Source of the DNA: Cephalotrichum gorgonifer
Lineage: Eukaryota > Ascomycota > Sordariomycetes > Microascales > Microascaceae
DNA: 64,000 bases
Assembly: GCA_900312665.1 (NCBI GenBank)
Contig: ONZQ02000001.1
Span: forward strand, 896,338-960,337
Direction of reading: 5' to 3'
Shown here: positions 12,301 through 24,354 of the stretch, in pieces
Numbering within the stretch: the stretch's first letter is position 1
How the letters are laid out: every line of letters begins with the position of its first letter
Program-made: the position numbers and the translations under genes
The notes under the pieces: model-generated
What the model was told of the DNA's origin: nothing
Database searches by the model: none
What the model saw: only the letters and a program-made list of their open reading frames with translations

Positions 12301-15300
12301 TTGCTTTTTTAGGCTGTCAAGGGTTACTTGATGTCGACCTCAAGGGATGATGTCGTCAAAGATGGGATCCGGAGCATTGGTTCCAGGGAGATATGGAGGG
12401 TGTGTCGGTCATGCATGAATGGGATCCTTCGTTTATCGAATCGCCCTTTGTAGCCAATGAGAGCGAGCTCTTTGAGTCGTCATCAAGCCCGAAGGATCAA
12501 ATCATGTCCCCTGCAAGTATTCCCATCTGACATCCTGACGTCGCTGGGGTTTACCATCACTGCCATTCGCTCCTTCCTTGGGAAGGGCTGGCTGACACAA
12601 GGAACTACTCAGTACGAGTACAAGATCAGGTACAAATACAGATTGGTAAGTAGATTGGCTGCCTTGCGCAAGTCATGTACTCGGTCGTATACTTGCATAC
12701 TGCTATCATCCATGCAGTGCGTCATGTGCTTCAGAAAACCAATCTGGGTGTACTCAATCAAGCATATCACCTTGCATCTGGGGCTCGACTGGTGGCTGAA
12801 CGGCGGTCTGATTCACTCAATATTGGAATTCTTGAGATTCCCGCAACCAGTCAGCCCGATCCAACTTGGTCGAGCACCCCCACCTACTCTCCACTTCTGA
12901 CCCTCCCATCATGGCTTCGTTAGTGAGAACCCCCGGATCGAGCTTGCATACGAGTTCGAGTCAGACGGGCGGGACCCAGATCTCGAGGCCGGCCGATGGG
13001 GCGGTGAAGCTTGACCGAGTGGGTATCAGAAGCCCGCTAGCTAGCAATCTGACGAGCTAACAAGGTGCTCCGATCGAATCTATGGAGGATTAGTGCGGGG
13101 ACAAATGTCATGTGCCGTGTGGGCCTTCGATGTGTTTGGGTTCTATTTTCCTTGAGGGATGTTCCCGCCACAAGGGGCTGTTTCCCCCGGTTCCAAATAA
13201 CCACCCCCGTTCGAGAACCCCCCCCCCATCCTGCCGGAAGCCCCACTTCCAGCGGCTCAGCCCTGGCGATCCCGCAACCCATGTCCACTTGCCCCAGCTT
13301 CGCGGGCCCCCACGTTTCTCCGTAATATTGCTTTTGTGTTTTGTGGTTTGCATGGGGGGAGACTTCACGCAGGTTTGTTATTTTTTTTTTATTTTTTTTT
13401 TATTTTTCCCCCTTGGCGGTGTGCCTCAGGCGAGGAACGAAAACCCCCTAGCCGCGCTTCCAAAAAAAAATTGTCGCGGGGAGGTGACACCCAACGCGGG
13501 GAGGGGGCGGGGGGGAGGGGGGTGTATTCATTGTTATTATGATCTTGATGAGAATATCGGTGAAGCTCAGTTCTTTATGGGCCCGCCACATCCTCTGGAC
13601 TAGTGGCCCTTCGGGGTTAGCAGCGTCTTACCATGTCTCGGACTACCAGAACCGGTGGCAAAGGGTCCGAGACTTACACCGATGCGAGATTCATGTCATA
13701 CAAAAGGAAGGCGCGTGTCCATGTCCCCTGCGACGTCACACAAAAGATGTGGACTAACGCTCCGAGTACCCATCACAGGGGTCTGCTTGTATACATTACA
13801 TACGGACCCGATCGGTCCTTCCGTAAAGGCTACAGGCCATTTCATCCAAACATGTCAGTACTATTTCTTCGTCGTCGGTGAGGGGTGGCGTGCACTCCCC
13901 ATCCCATCTCTATGCGGCAGCGGCTCGTGCGAGGCTACCGGTAGTGACAGCGGCATTCCCACTGGCGCTGTGACTCCTCTTCCTCGGCCCGGGTTTATAT
14001 ATTCATATATGCACGGCTAATTATGACCTCACCGAGATTTCGTTGACTAAAAGACGACACATTTTCTCTCACCGGCTCCTGGCGCAGGCCGCCCACACCC
14101 GCATAGCTTCCCGTTGATCCACACTCTCTATCCCCTGCTATTCTTTGAGTCTACAACAAGGGTGTGTAAACATCGTGGGGAGCTATTCGTCAATGAAAAC
14201 ATCGCTAGCCATGGTTGGAGGGTCGTTTACTTTCACGAGCTGACCGATTGGGGATACTCTCGTGAGTCCAGCGCGCCTTGTCACAAATCTCCGCCTCCCC
14301 ACCCCCAATATGGGGATGATGCTGATATTGGAATAGTATCCTGGGCGTACGATGCACCTAGATATCTATTCGCATGCTCCAGGCTCCAGGCTACGAGAAC
14401 ATCTGTGGTAGAGACTGACAAGCCACGAAGCTTCGCAGTCCCAACGTTATCCAGTCTGTCCGCGGAGTTAGGGAATCGAGTGGATGTGGCCGCCCTTCGC
14501 CCACCACCAGCATCAAATAGGGTGGCCAGTCATCGCCCTTCGCCGGACACCATGGCGTCCATTCAATCACCCGGCCGTGGCAACAACTGAAGGCTCGGCA
14601 TGTCCCCTTCCGCCAAGAGCACTGTGGCAAGCCACTACTTGTTCGGAACCGACATAGGCGACCGGCAGAACTACTCCACTCCACCGATTGAGATTGATCC
14701 TCCGGCCATATTCCGGGCGGTGGCTTCACGGATTCGTTTTCAAGTGGTCAAGTGACCCAAGTGACATCAGGCTTCGAGTAACCGGTGTGATGAGGCGCTG
14801 TCTGGGTGGGCCGAATTCCTCGTCCAACGCCGGGAGGAGGTCATGCCGCCGCGACCGAGCGGAATGGCCAAGTCTCCTGACCGCCCGATAGACCTCACCG
14901 CAAGAATCCGACAGCTTCGGCCCGTCCTCGAGGGGCGGCGGGGATGGCCGGTTGGCCCTTCCGGGGAAATCCCTTACCGATGCGTATTCCTGCAAGCTCA
15001 GTTCTCGGCGGAACCCATCTAGGTGCCCTCCTGGTGGTACCCGCGGGAGACTCGCAGCACCCCGAGAATCTCATCAACGCCGGGTGGCGAGCGAGATCAC
15101 TGACACTCCCGATCTTGCCATCCTGGTCGACAGAGCCTTCTTTTTCCAATGGCTATCCACCTCGTAATCGCCGATTACGGAGCGATTGACCTCGGCGCCC
15201 GAACTGCTGTTTCGCCTAGCCAGCCCTCGACCAGGGCTATTATACGAATATGAGCGGGAGTGGGAAATGACTAACACGGTCATGTCCGGTCGTAACCGGT

Positions 15301-16268
15301 GGTGTATACCGGCATCGGCAGGTTCCGTGGGGTATATGTTGTGGAGGAAGGTGCGGTTAGCCCTACGATGTTGACTTAAGGGTACGCGCTAATACCCACC
15401 TGTGCCTTCCCACCCTTCACACCGGTGCGGGGTCTTCTTGCATGTTTTTGGGGGAAAGAGCACGCGGTGCCTCCCTGAACGAGCCTATCTATTTTCGTTG
15501 AGACGTCAGCATATACCACAGGACGTTCCGCTGTACTCGTAGTACAAAGGCAGGCATTATAGGCGGTCAAACTCTCTCATCTTTTTTCGCCCCTGGAGTC
15601 GGACCCTTGCTGCGGAAATTCCAGTCTCTGCTGTATTACTTGCAGTGCAAGTCGTCAGAAGTGGTTGAGCACAACTACTGCCCACGGAGTTAAGCCTTAC
15701 TGTCAGAAATTCCACTTATTTGGGCTCTTGAAGTGCTGAACCGGTGTGCGGGCTGCCGACCTATCAATAGATCAGTTGCTCCAGTGCGTTTTCTTCCTGA
15801 AACTGAGATCAAGTGGGCTGATATATATATATATCTTGATGGCAGGGGGTAGTTCTGGCATGTTGGCATAAGGGTCGAAGGCTCCAGGGCTGGGAATGTA
15901 CCCATGTTAACACGCCACATTCATCGACTCATACTAAATCCTTCATGTCCTTTTAGGGAAAAGCCTCCTCTGGCTCGGTTACCTCCTTCCCTCCGTGTAT
16001 CGAACTTTCAGAGTAATCGCAGGATCACCGTCAGCCACAGGGACGGACCTATTAAAGGCCTCCAAAAAAAACCTTCCACGTGCTTTGCTTTTTCGGGGAT
16101 AAGCAAATGAATAGGATTCTCGACCACCCGCGAGTGTGAATACTTGAACCATCTACACGACTTCGATACCCAATACCGTCGTGCCCAGCCCTGCACTAAA
16201 TACTCGCAACGATATCTCCTACAGTTCCTCTACCGAGCAAGTCTCTAAGAGGACACGCCAAATTCACA
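6317..16268. other. Ten-kilobase gene-free region
   Basis: Both strands were read and no gene could be supported. The longest open frames (for example 8200-8991 plus and 9410-10099 plus) carry no family motif and look like chance openings. There is no visible reverse transcriptase, transposase or long terminal repeat. The region contains small perfect inverted repeats (9275-9300; 13635-13643 with 13665-13673), homopolymer tracts near 11038-11060 and 13380-13410, a short TA run near 15821 and frequent GTAC/CGAGTAC motifs. Confidence 0.55.
9275..9300. repeat. Perfect 12-bp inverted repeat with 2-nt spacer
   Basis: The arm TACAAGGACGAG at 9275-9286 is followed by CA and then by its exact reverse complement at 9289-9300. 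Further GTAC motifs flank it on both sides. Its function is unknown; it could form a cruciform. Confidence 0.9.
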
Positions 16269-18071
16269 ATGAGCTTGAACTCTATTGCAATTCATGATGT
16301 AGTTCATCCCACGGCGGCCTTTGTCGAAGAGACCTCGTACCCCAGCACAGCATTCGCTGGCGGAGACGCCTCTAGCGACAAACGGATCCAGACGGGATGG
16401 GAATCATCTCCACTGAATCCGAAAAACCGTATCAACAGCCTCGACTTTCCCAAGGATCCGCTATGGAGGATTGATGGCTGTGCGGGGCTGGGCACTCAGT
16501 TCTATGCCGTACCATTGTTCATGCTGCCCGCGATGCCTGCTCGGGTCGACGTGTTCATCCCGGAGCAGACAACCCAGACCCCGGAAGTGCGAGCTCTTCT
16601 GCAGCTTGATGATGCGTTCCACATAAAAGATCGGGCGAGAGTGTCCAACCTCGCCATCACCAGGCTCATCACTCGCAAACTTCAGGAGTGGACACTGTCC
16701 ATTCCCGACCTTAAAGGGTGGTATAACTCGCTCCCCTTTGGATCTCGAATCGTCTTCGAGAACCTGGCTCTTAACACAGATAATATACGTGTCAGGGTCG
16801 CTCGTTTGCACAACCTGGAGCGACAGCTCAAATCTTCAGCTTATTTGAGCAAGGAATGGGGTGACTCGGTCAAAATCCCTCCCGAGATTGCACTCTCAGG
16901 CCTCGAGATAGTCGAGCAGGTGCACGACAGCGTCTGTGTTGTGCGCATAGAGGGCAGAGAGTGGATTCTCAAAGCTCTAACGAGCTACCCCAAATACCTC
17001 TATCTTGAACTGAGGCACCTTCTCACCATCAAGCCGCACCGAAACATCGTTTCTCGCCCGGTACGCCTGGTCACCAAGAGATGTTCCTTTGGCAGCAAGA
17101 ATGCAGTCGTCGGCTTTCTACTCGAATATCACAGACCCGGCACCCTACGAGACATCCTGCCCTTTAGACAAGCCCACCGAGCCCTTCCACTCGAGGACCA
17201 GCTCCGGTGGTCGCTCCAGATTACCTCGGCTCTCCTGCACCTCCACGAAATCTGCGATATTTTCTACCCCGACCTGCGCCTCGACAATGTTGTCCTTTCG
17301 AAAGCCGGAGACGCCATCATGGTCGACTTTGAGCAGAGGGGAGTCTGGTGCGAATTTTCCGCCCCTGAGGTCAATTTTATTGAATACATGTTGCTCATAG
17401 CATCCTCGGACGAGATCCCGGATCCCATACGCGAGCATTTCCAGAAGCGTGTGAACAAACTACTCCGGGGCTATGACGATATCCGGGAATTTACGCGGTC
17501 TCAAGAGCACCTGAAAAACCTGCCTAGCTACAATATACCTTGGCTTTGTCTGAGCCGGAAAGAACATGAGGCTGCTGAAGTGTACATGCTGGGCCGAGTC
17601 TTGTGGAGCATATTCGAAGGAGTCAGCGCACCTCACCAGTCGGCCGTCTGGCAGTCGTACAAATGGGAGTCCGACCTGGAGTTTCCCGCGTTCCGCCGCA
17701 CCCCGACCAAACTAAGGGACCTCATTGATAGGTGTACACGAGGTCGACGCCATACATTAAGCGAGAGGGTGAGCCGGGTGGGTAGCAAGCTTGTACTGAC
17801 CCCAAGCCCGGACGTTCTCGACGATAGTGGAGACAATATTTCTGAGGATGGAGTGCCCGATGGCTCCGACGAGATGAAGATATACCAGGCTGGAAAGAAG
17901 TGGTGGATGGATGAAGTGGCGCACGCCGAGGCCTTCTTGGACGAGCGCGAGGAACTCCTTTCCCGGGGCCAATGGACGGACAACCCCTTTAACCGCCCGA
18001 GCCTAAGCGCCGTTTTAGCGGAGCTGGACGAGTTTCGCAAGGAGATTGGAATCCCGGACATCAAGCAATAA
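16269..18071 (+). CDS. Divergent protein kinase-like protein
   Basis: A 600-residue single-exon protein with a C-terminal kinase-like fold and an unrecognised N-terminal 210 residues. The ATP-lysine candidate is K235 (context EWILKAL), followed by a glutamate in LELRHLL. The catalytic loop reads YPDLRLDN, so the usual HRD is PD, with the catalytic Asp (D335) and the Mg-binding Asn (N340) kept. DFG is replaced by DFE, with the metal-binding Asp at D353. A helical lobe with HEAAEVYMLGRVLWSIFEG follows, and the carboxy end has the NRPSL motif common in kinase tails. The retained K, D, N and D suggest that catalysis is possible, but the altered HRD and DFG leave pseudokinase status open. This fits fungus-specific orphan kinases. 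It converges on the SWIM gene and borders a long gene-free region. The start is the first Met, with no splice sites needed. Confidence 0.8.
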   Translation: MSLNSIAIHDVVHPTAAFVEETSYPSTAFAGGDASSDKRIQTGWESSPLNPKNRINSLDFPKDPLWRIDGCAGLGTQFYAVPLFMLPAMPARVDVFIPEQTTQTPEVRALLQLDDAFHIKDRARVSNLAITRLITRKLQEWTLSIPDLKGWYNSLPFGSRIVFENLALNTDNIRVRVARLHNLERQLKSSAYLSKEWGDSVKIPPEIALSGLEIVEQVHDSVCVVRIEGREWILKALTSYPKYLYLELRHLLTIKPHRNIVSRPVRLVTKRCSFGSKNAVVGFLLEYHRPGTLRDILPFRQAHRALPLEDQLRWSLQITSALLHLHEICDIFYPDLRLDNVVLSKAGDAIMVDFEQRGVWCEFSAPEVNFIEYMLLIASSDEIPDPIREHFQKRVNKLLRGYDDIREFTRSQEHLKNLPSYNIPWLCLSRKEHEAAEVYMLGRVLWSIFEGVSAPHQSAVWQSYKWESDLEFPAFRRTPTKLRDLIDRCTRGRRHTLSERVSRVGSKLVLTPSPDVLDDSGDNISEDGVPDGSDEMKIYQAGKKWWMDEVAHAEAFLDEREELLSRGQWTDNPFNRPSLSAVLAELDEFRKEIGIPDIKQ

Positions 18072-18489
18072 TGAAGTGTCGCATGGAGAACTGTAGAGAG
18101 AAAAGTATGAGGCGACTTCTTTCTGTTCTTACGTTGACGATCTATCTTGATGTTCCAGACACTCTCAGACAACGGGCTAGCCGTCGCAATACAAGAAAGA
18201 CTCGAACCAAACGAAGGGGATAATAGAAGCCAAGAGAATATAACGATGAAGATGAAGAGAGAAAAGGAGAAAAAGAGAGGGGGGGACGGGAGGGTTAAAA
18301 ACAATGTCGAGTTTGATGCATTCTCGGGAATGACCATAGAGTCTATGGAAATAGTGATGCTCCAGGCAGGTTCAGGTTATGGATGTGTGTTTTTGTGTAT
18401 GGTTTCAAATGGGGAGCCGCCTCTCCCCGCCTACATCTCGGAAGCCAGCCGACAAAAAGGAGAAAAGAAGGAGAAAAAAAAGAAAAAGC
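18072..18489. other. Convergent 3' intergenic
   Basis: A short stretch between the stop codons of two converging genes. It contains a purine-rich AGAAGG/AAAAAG tract that probably lies in 3' untranslated sequence. Nothing else is seen. Confidence 0.5.
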
Positions 18490-19962
18490 TCACTTCACCC
18501 GCTTGGTGTCCCTGTCCTGGCCCCCGCCTCCCCGTCTCTTGGACCCCGCCCCGCCGCCGCCTCTCCCGGTTGGGGAGGTCCGCACCGGCGGGAGACTCTT
18601 CAGTCGGCCCACCAAGTCTTCAAGCTTGGTGACGTAGGATGGGGGAGCACCGTGGACCTTGACCTTGTCTAGCACGACGTGGAGGTTATGCTGGAAGTGC
18701 GCGGCGGCGTCGAGGAGCTCGACAAGCAGGCCGACGACGAAGTCCTGGTCCTGGTCGGCGATGAGGCGGACGTAGAGGTTCCGGTCCCGCGGGGTCGGGC
18801 CCGGGTGCGCGTCGTGGTTGCTATCCGCGACGGCGGAGAGGATGCGGACGAGGGAGCGGGCGGCGGAGATGCGCTGGGAGTCGGGGAGGGCGTCTGAGAT
18901 CTGGGCTCGGATGAGGGAGGTTATGCCCAGGATGTGGTGGGCGGCCCAGGGGACGTCGCAGGGGGGTCCCGGCGGGTGGCGGGGGGAGGGCGTGGTCGGC
19001 GACGACTGGGGCCGGGCGAGGCTGGCGGAGTACCTCGCCATGTCGGCGCGGAGGCGGCTGAAGCGGCGGTCGAGCTTGCGGAAGGGGTCGTTGACGGGGT
19101 CGGCGGGCCGCGCTAGGGAGAGGAAGTAGTTGAAGAACTCGTTGTTGTCGAGGAGCATGCGGAAGACGGTGCACTCGAGGTCGCCGCGCTTGAGGGGCTT
19201 CTTCCCCCTCCGGGGCTTGTCGAAGATGTCCGGGCGGTACTTCTCGGGGGGCGAGGCGGCGACGGAGGCCAGGAGCTCCCGCGCCTCCTGGACGCGGTAG
19301 CTGTCGCTGAGGTCTCCGCCCTCCTCCTCGTCGTCGTCGTCGCTCTCGTCGTCCTGGGAACCGGGGGTCGGTGTGAGCTCGCAGTGGAGACTATCCGCCA
19401 GCAAGTCGAGGTGGAAGTTGGAGATGTCCTGGAAGGGGTGCCCGATCTCCTCCGGGTACCCGTGGGGGGTGAGGTTCAGCGGGGCATTGGGGTCGCGGTT
19501 GTAGCCCGTCTGCTTCACGAGCCGGTCCATGAGCCAGAGCACGTGCCTGCACGGCGGCGAGGTATTCCTGCACGAGCACTGAGGGTAGGGCCTGGCGCTG
19601 CCGGCGGGGGTGATGCGGATGGTGTGGTAGACGAGCTCGGTCATCTGGAAGGCGTATAGGTTGTCCCTCTGAACGCAGAAGTGGAGGGCCATGTTGGGGG
19701 GCTCCCGGAAGGCGTCTCGCACCGCGGCGCGGGTGTTGGGCTCGAGGCCATCGATCCTGTACATGAGTTTGGACGGGGACCGGATGACTGTGGGCTCCTC
19801 ATCGTCCTCAGGTGAGGAGCTTCCGGAGTCGCTCTCCTCGTCGGAGCTCGACACGTCTCCCTTTGGCTGGCCGCGAGAGGAGGAGCCGCGGGGACGGGGG
19901 GGCGGTGACATGCTACCCGAGAGAGAGAGCTGGCGGAGTTCGGCAACGGGAGTGGTCGGCAT
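18490..19962 (-). CDS. SWIM-type zinc finger protein
   Basis: A 490-residue intronless protein. A compact SWIM finger, CxCx6CxH, is visible at C129, C131, C138 and H140 (context PQCSCRNTSPPCRHVLWLMD). SWIM domains act in DNA binding or protein interaction. The first 60 residues are Ser, Asp and Glu rich, and a second acidic tract (DDESDDDDEEEGG) lies near residue 220. The C-terminal half is mostly helical, and the end is basic and Gly rich (GRGGGGAGSKRRGGGGQ), resembling a nuclear localisation or nucleic-acid-binding tail. The partner and process are unknown. A Sws1/Shu2-like recombination role was considered but no supporting similarity outside the finger is visible. The start is the first Met of the frame; coding sequence is very GC rich. 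Confidence 0.8.
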   Translation of the reverse strand: MPTTPVAELRQLSLSGSMSPPPRPRGSSSRGQPKGDVSSSDEESDSGSSSPEDDEEPTVIRSPSKLMYRIDGLEPNTRAAVRDAFREPPNMALHFCVQRDNLYAFQMTELVYHTIRITPAGSARPYPQCSCRNTSPPCRHVLWLMDRLVKQTGYNRDPNAPLNLTPHGYPEEIGHPFQDISNFHLDLLADSLHCELTPTPGSQDDESDDDDEEEGGDLSDSYRVQEARELLASVAASPPEKYRPDIFDKPRRGKKPLKRGDLECTVFRMLLDNNEFFNYFLSLARPADPVNDPFRKLDRRFSRLRADMARYSASLARPQSSPTTPSPRHPPGPPCDVPWAAHHILGITSLIRAQISDALPDSQRISAARSLVRILSAVADSNHDAHPGPTPRDRNLYVRLIADQDQDFVVGLLVELLDAAAHFQHNLHVVLDKVKVHGAPPSYVTKLEDLVGRLKSLPPVRTSPTGRGGGGAGSKRRGGGGQDRDTKRVK

Positions 19963-22900
19963 ATGGGCGATCGGAAGACGGGGTCAGAAAAGGGGGCGTG
20001 GAGGGGTGGGGAGGAAGGGAGAAGGTAGAAGGGGAAAAGGGGGGGGAAGAGGATGTATAAAACGAGTGACAGAGGTAGGGTGCCCTGTTAGGATATCGAT
20101 GGAATCGGAGGAGGAAGGTGGGGGAGATGATATATATATATATACGATGGACCCGACTGGGACGATCCCCTCGCCGAAGGAGCAGAAGGAATGGCCGTAT
20201 CTCAGGCCGACAGGGCAGGACAGGGGGCGCAAGGGATAGAGGAAAGGGGGTGATCGGAGCTCAATGTGTTGGTTGAGTGCATCCGTTCTGGGTATATGAA
20301 GCCCGAACTACGGCCCGAGAGCATACACGTGCGTATATGCCGGGAAGGGGAGTCCGACATTGTTCCTATGACGCGAACTACACCCGTTCCGCGGTGGATG
20401 GGACGGAATACTCTAGAACCACACCGTATGCAATCTATATGGGGAGGTGTAGAGAAAAGGGCTGGGCCGTGGGGGGGGGCTGTGGGCTATAAGGTCGGGG
20501 GTGAAGTCTAGACGTCTAACCCTGGACGAATAGTATGGTAAAGAGAGGAGGATCCACTTACACCCCCCGCGTGATGAGGATGCAATGCCGGGTTTGATGC
20601 CTTAGCTGCTATTCCGTGGATCGATGGTCTCCACTTTAGATCCCTCGAAGATGGGGGGACAGGGGGGTGGGGAGGGGAAGGCGGGAAAGGGGGGGGGTAG
20701 AGATTAGCTTGGTCACGAAGGATAGAAGCCTGGCCTGAATAGCCAACATCAAGTGTGCAATAGCCAACTCAAAGAAAGGAGGGGGGCACGGGCTTGAGGA
20801 GGCCGGAATTCGCCGTTTGCGATCCCCGGTGGAGACGACGTAAGTCAAGTCAGGCGCGGGCCATCTTTGGCGCAACCGCGTGGAGCCGGAGATGCAGTCA
20901 TAGCTAGTGCCCAGTCGCTAGAGTAGGCATAGCGGAAAGGCGGACTTTGTACAGATTGCGGTCAGTGGGTAGGGTATTTCGGTGGTGGGGGGGGCTAGAT
21001 CGTGAGAGGCAGGCTTCTTTTGCTCATTGAGAGGCCCGGTTTTGAAGTGTGGAGGTGGAGGATTTGATACCGGTGTGTCGACGTGCGTCTAGACAGCCAA
21101 AATCGCGGCCTCGTGTTTGTCGCCTGGCGGCTACGATAGCTTTCTCGGCTCCATCGGCCGCCTTTCTCGGCCGGCTGGGAGTTTTGTACGGGTGACATTG
21201 CCCACGAGCGGGATACCGGTGAGGATCCGAGGTACAGGGTACCTGCTTAGCCACACAGCCACAGGCTAAGTTCTAAGGCGGTGTTTCCTTGGGGGGCGCT
21301 TATTGGCCACCGGGGTCGGAGTGGAGTAGGCGGGCCGCTGAATGGGCCGGAGCCGTGAGGCTTGAGCTCCTCTCACCAAAATTCCCTTGTGTAAGTGAGA
21401 GTTTGATCCAAAGAGGAGTGAGTGAGGAGCCACACTCGGGCCGCATAAATCTGCGGCCTTGCAGGCCGTTTTTGTCGGCCCAACTTTTCCTTTTTTTTTT
21501 CTCTTTCGCCCTTTTGTCCAACTATACGTACCCCGCCATAAGGCGTATCCGTTCTCGAAGTGACAAGAAAAGTTGGCAGGGCCGGTGTCGCCCCCGCCGG
21601 CGGTCGCCCGCCGCTACGGCGCCGGTTCGCCTCCCTTTTTTTATCCCTCTCATTTTGAATTCACTTTCTATCACAGCCCGTACGGGCCGCATCATCGGCC
21701 CCCCCCCCCCCTTCCCCACCCTCCGGGGCATATATCGCTCCTATTTCACTACGGGTGTTACACGGAGGGGGGACTGAACTGAATGGGCGGGCGAATTTCT
21801 ACGGTTTGCGATACCGACTTCTTCTTTTTTCTCAATTTGTCATTTGGCGGCGGACCATCCCTTCCGGGGATTCCTCCTCCTAGCTCGAGGTGCTGCTGCC
21901 TCGGTTCCGCGTAGAAAAAGAGGGAGAGGCTGAAGAAAAACGGAGCCGGATCGAGGTTTTGGCCTAGAGATCTCGGTTTCCTTTTCGGTCTTTTGCGGGA
22001 GTTTTATTCCTTCCGTCTGGGCGATCGGGGGCGAGTGTTGGACCTCAATATTCCTATTGCTCCTCCCAAAAGTGCGGGGGGAACGTATACCGCCCTTTCT
22101 CCTCATTGAGGGCCTCGATGAGCGGCCTTTCTGTTGGTTTCTATCTGTCGGTCTCGATGAACAGACCCTTCTGTTGGTTGCTCTCCATCTGTTCTCGGTC
22201 CAACGGCTGGCAAATTAGATTCATCTCTTCTCAGTCTCCTCCTCTTTGCGGCCTTTTTTTTTAATTGTCCCCCCCTTTGCTTTACATACGGAATGAATGA
22301 ATGGGGCGCCTGGGATTACCAATCGAGTGTGATGGGTCAGGTCTTAGGCCATAGAAGCATTCATCTACGAGTTATGTCGTCGGCGCTACGTTGATGCGGG
22401 CTCATGGCCAACTTACGCTGCGAGCAAGTCCAACTGCATCGATCCATGCATCCCGTGTAAGCGGAGGGAATATGTTCACACCGAATGCCAGGGGTTTGGC
22501 CGTTCCTCGTTATGGTCTATCTCCTACTCGTAGCTACGTCCTAGTCGTCTATAGAATATGTTATATGCCAGTTGGGCCACGTACCATCAGCATCATGATG
22601 TTGCTCATGAAATTGCCTGCAGCTGCTTTGACCAAGGAGGCAGCCCGTGCAAAACGGTGTTATCAGTCAGACATGTGATTTCTACTTCAACCTGCAAAGA
22701 CAGGCTGCCGTTAAGCCAAGTACGAGCATCAGTTTGTCTGGTCATATCATGTTCCAGTATTCGACCCCGAAGTGCTCTCGGCATGGCAAGGTTTGGGGGG
22801 CTGCGGCTGCGGTTGCGGCGGCTGCGGGGCGGACATCATCTCTGGCGTCGCACTCACCGGAGAACCCCGGCGAGCGTTTCTGTAACTACCAGTCGAGGGG

Positions 22901-24354
22901 CCTCATTTGATACTCGGGGTATTACTTGCGTGGCGAAAGAAGGGGCAAGTAAGTGTATAAACGGATCATTCTATTCTCGGCGCATTCTAACTTCTAACAG
23001 GGACCGTCCGTACAGTAGATCTGCATTGCCGCGTGCAATATGGGTAAAAGGTGTGATGTGCATACAAGTACACTGACTCGAACATACGTCTTACCCACTC
23101 GGCTCCCTCCCACTCCTTTACTCTGCATCGTGGCAATGCACTTGGGGAACTTTCTACTGTTGCAATCTGGAACCCCCGGGGCTCGCCTTGGAAGTTTTAC
23201 TAAAAATTTCCCAAAGTCGGGATGCAGAAACAAGGGGTTTGAGAGCTTTTGGGGGGGGAGACAAGGAGGGAGAAGGGTACATGAGTCTATTACAAGCACG
23301 CTAGACGGACCCGACAGCTTGGGTCTGCAGGCACAGCCACACGCGGTACCGACTAAAGGGGAGACTCACAGCCCACGAGGGCTACTGCGCTATGCTATTA
23401 TGTCTGTTACGACACTGTCGGTGAGGCGAGAGAGAGCCCTTTTTGGAAAGGGAAACCTGATGGAGAATGACGCACCAGATGCGACAGGCCACCTAAGCAC
23501 CCCGTTTCGTTTCTTCTTCGTCTTCTCCTTCTTTTTGTTCTTCCTTTATCTCCTTTCTGATTATCCTTCTCTCGCCGTACGGGTCACGCCGCAAACGGCA
23601 GCCTGGATCCCCCGTGGGCTTGCTTGTGGTGAACGTTTCTCTCATGTGGAAGAGCCTGGTGAGGGTGAGTTTGCACTTCCGGAGCACAGCGCAACTTACA
23701 CGGGCCGTTCTACTTCATACAGAACAAATGATATCAAAATCGGTTAGCCCTTAACGCTGGAGGGGTCGGACTATGGAGCTTTTTCGAAGAAGGCCCTATA
23801 AAAAAAATTGAGGCGGAATATTGTCTGGAGGAAGGAGCATTGCTCGATAGTTGGCCCTGGGCACTGAGCCAGAGTCACTACTTGTTTGTATTGAATTTGA
23901 TTTATTCGTGCTAGAGACGAATGAATCAAATTGGAGGTGGGGCGAGAGCTGTGATCCGTTGCCCCTGACAACCATATTTACCTTCATCTCTTCTACAAAG
24001 CCCCATCACATTTGACGGAAGGAAACCCACCCAGGAAACGAAATAGGCTATTATTAATATTATTGCTACTCGTCATGCTACCACACTACCGTGGGATTCA
24101 CATGGCATTTGTCTCACGTTTTGTCTCACGTTTTTGCACTATCTTTCGCGTCGTCCCGAGTTGAGCTCTAAGCTACATTTCTTCCGCCGTAGCCCGTGGA
24201 CCCGACCGAGACTAAGAGTACTCACCCGCCTCTACCGCGTTCCGCGACGACCCTCAACGGGATTCAACGCTCGACTACCTGTACCCACCCGTACTCCTTT
24301 CGTCCCATTTGCTTCACAGCTGAGACACCTCACCACCCCTCCGCGGGACCAACA
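19963..24354. other. Gene-free region before the DUF3405 gene
   Basis: No supportable gene on either strand; frames such as 23040-23747 (plus) lack recognisable motifs. The stretch holds a TA microsatellite near 20131-20143, hairpin-forming GGCCGCA/TGCGGCC sequence near 21440-21460, pyrimidine and C tracts near 21488-21520 and 21699-21712, and an imperfect direct repeat at 22111-22192. Parts could be decayed repeat DNA, but no element can be named. Confidence 0.5.
22111..22192. repeat. Imperfect direct repeat, about 40-bp unit
   Basis: Two neighbouring copies share the order GG(C/T)CTCGATGA, a GC- or AC-type core, CTTCTGTTGGTT and CATCTGT or a near variant. Copy one is 22111-22149 and copy two 22150-22192. 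It lies in pyrimidine-rich non-coding DNA. Confidence 0.7.

Noticed and set aside
20995..22280. Possible LTR or LINE remnant in the GC- and pyrimidine-rich stretch
   Set aside because: No flanking direct repeats, RT motif, poly-A tail or target-site duplication could be identified by eye.
23040..23747. 235-codon open frame (plus) with a hydrophobic FFFVFSFFLFFLYLL stretch
   Set aside because: The hydrophobic run comes from a T/C-rich tract, not a coherent membrane protein; no homology is evident.
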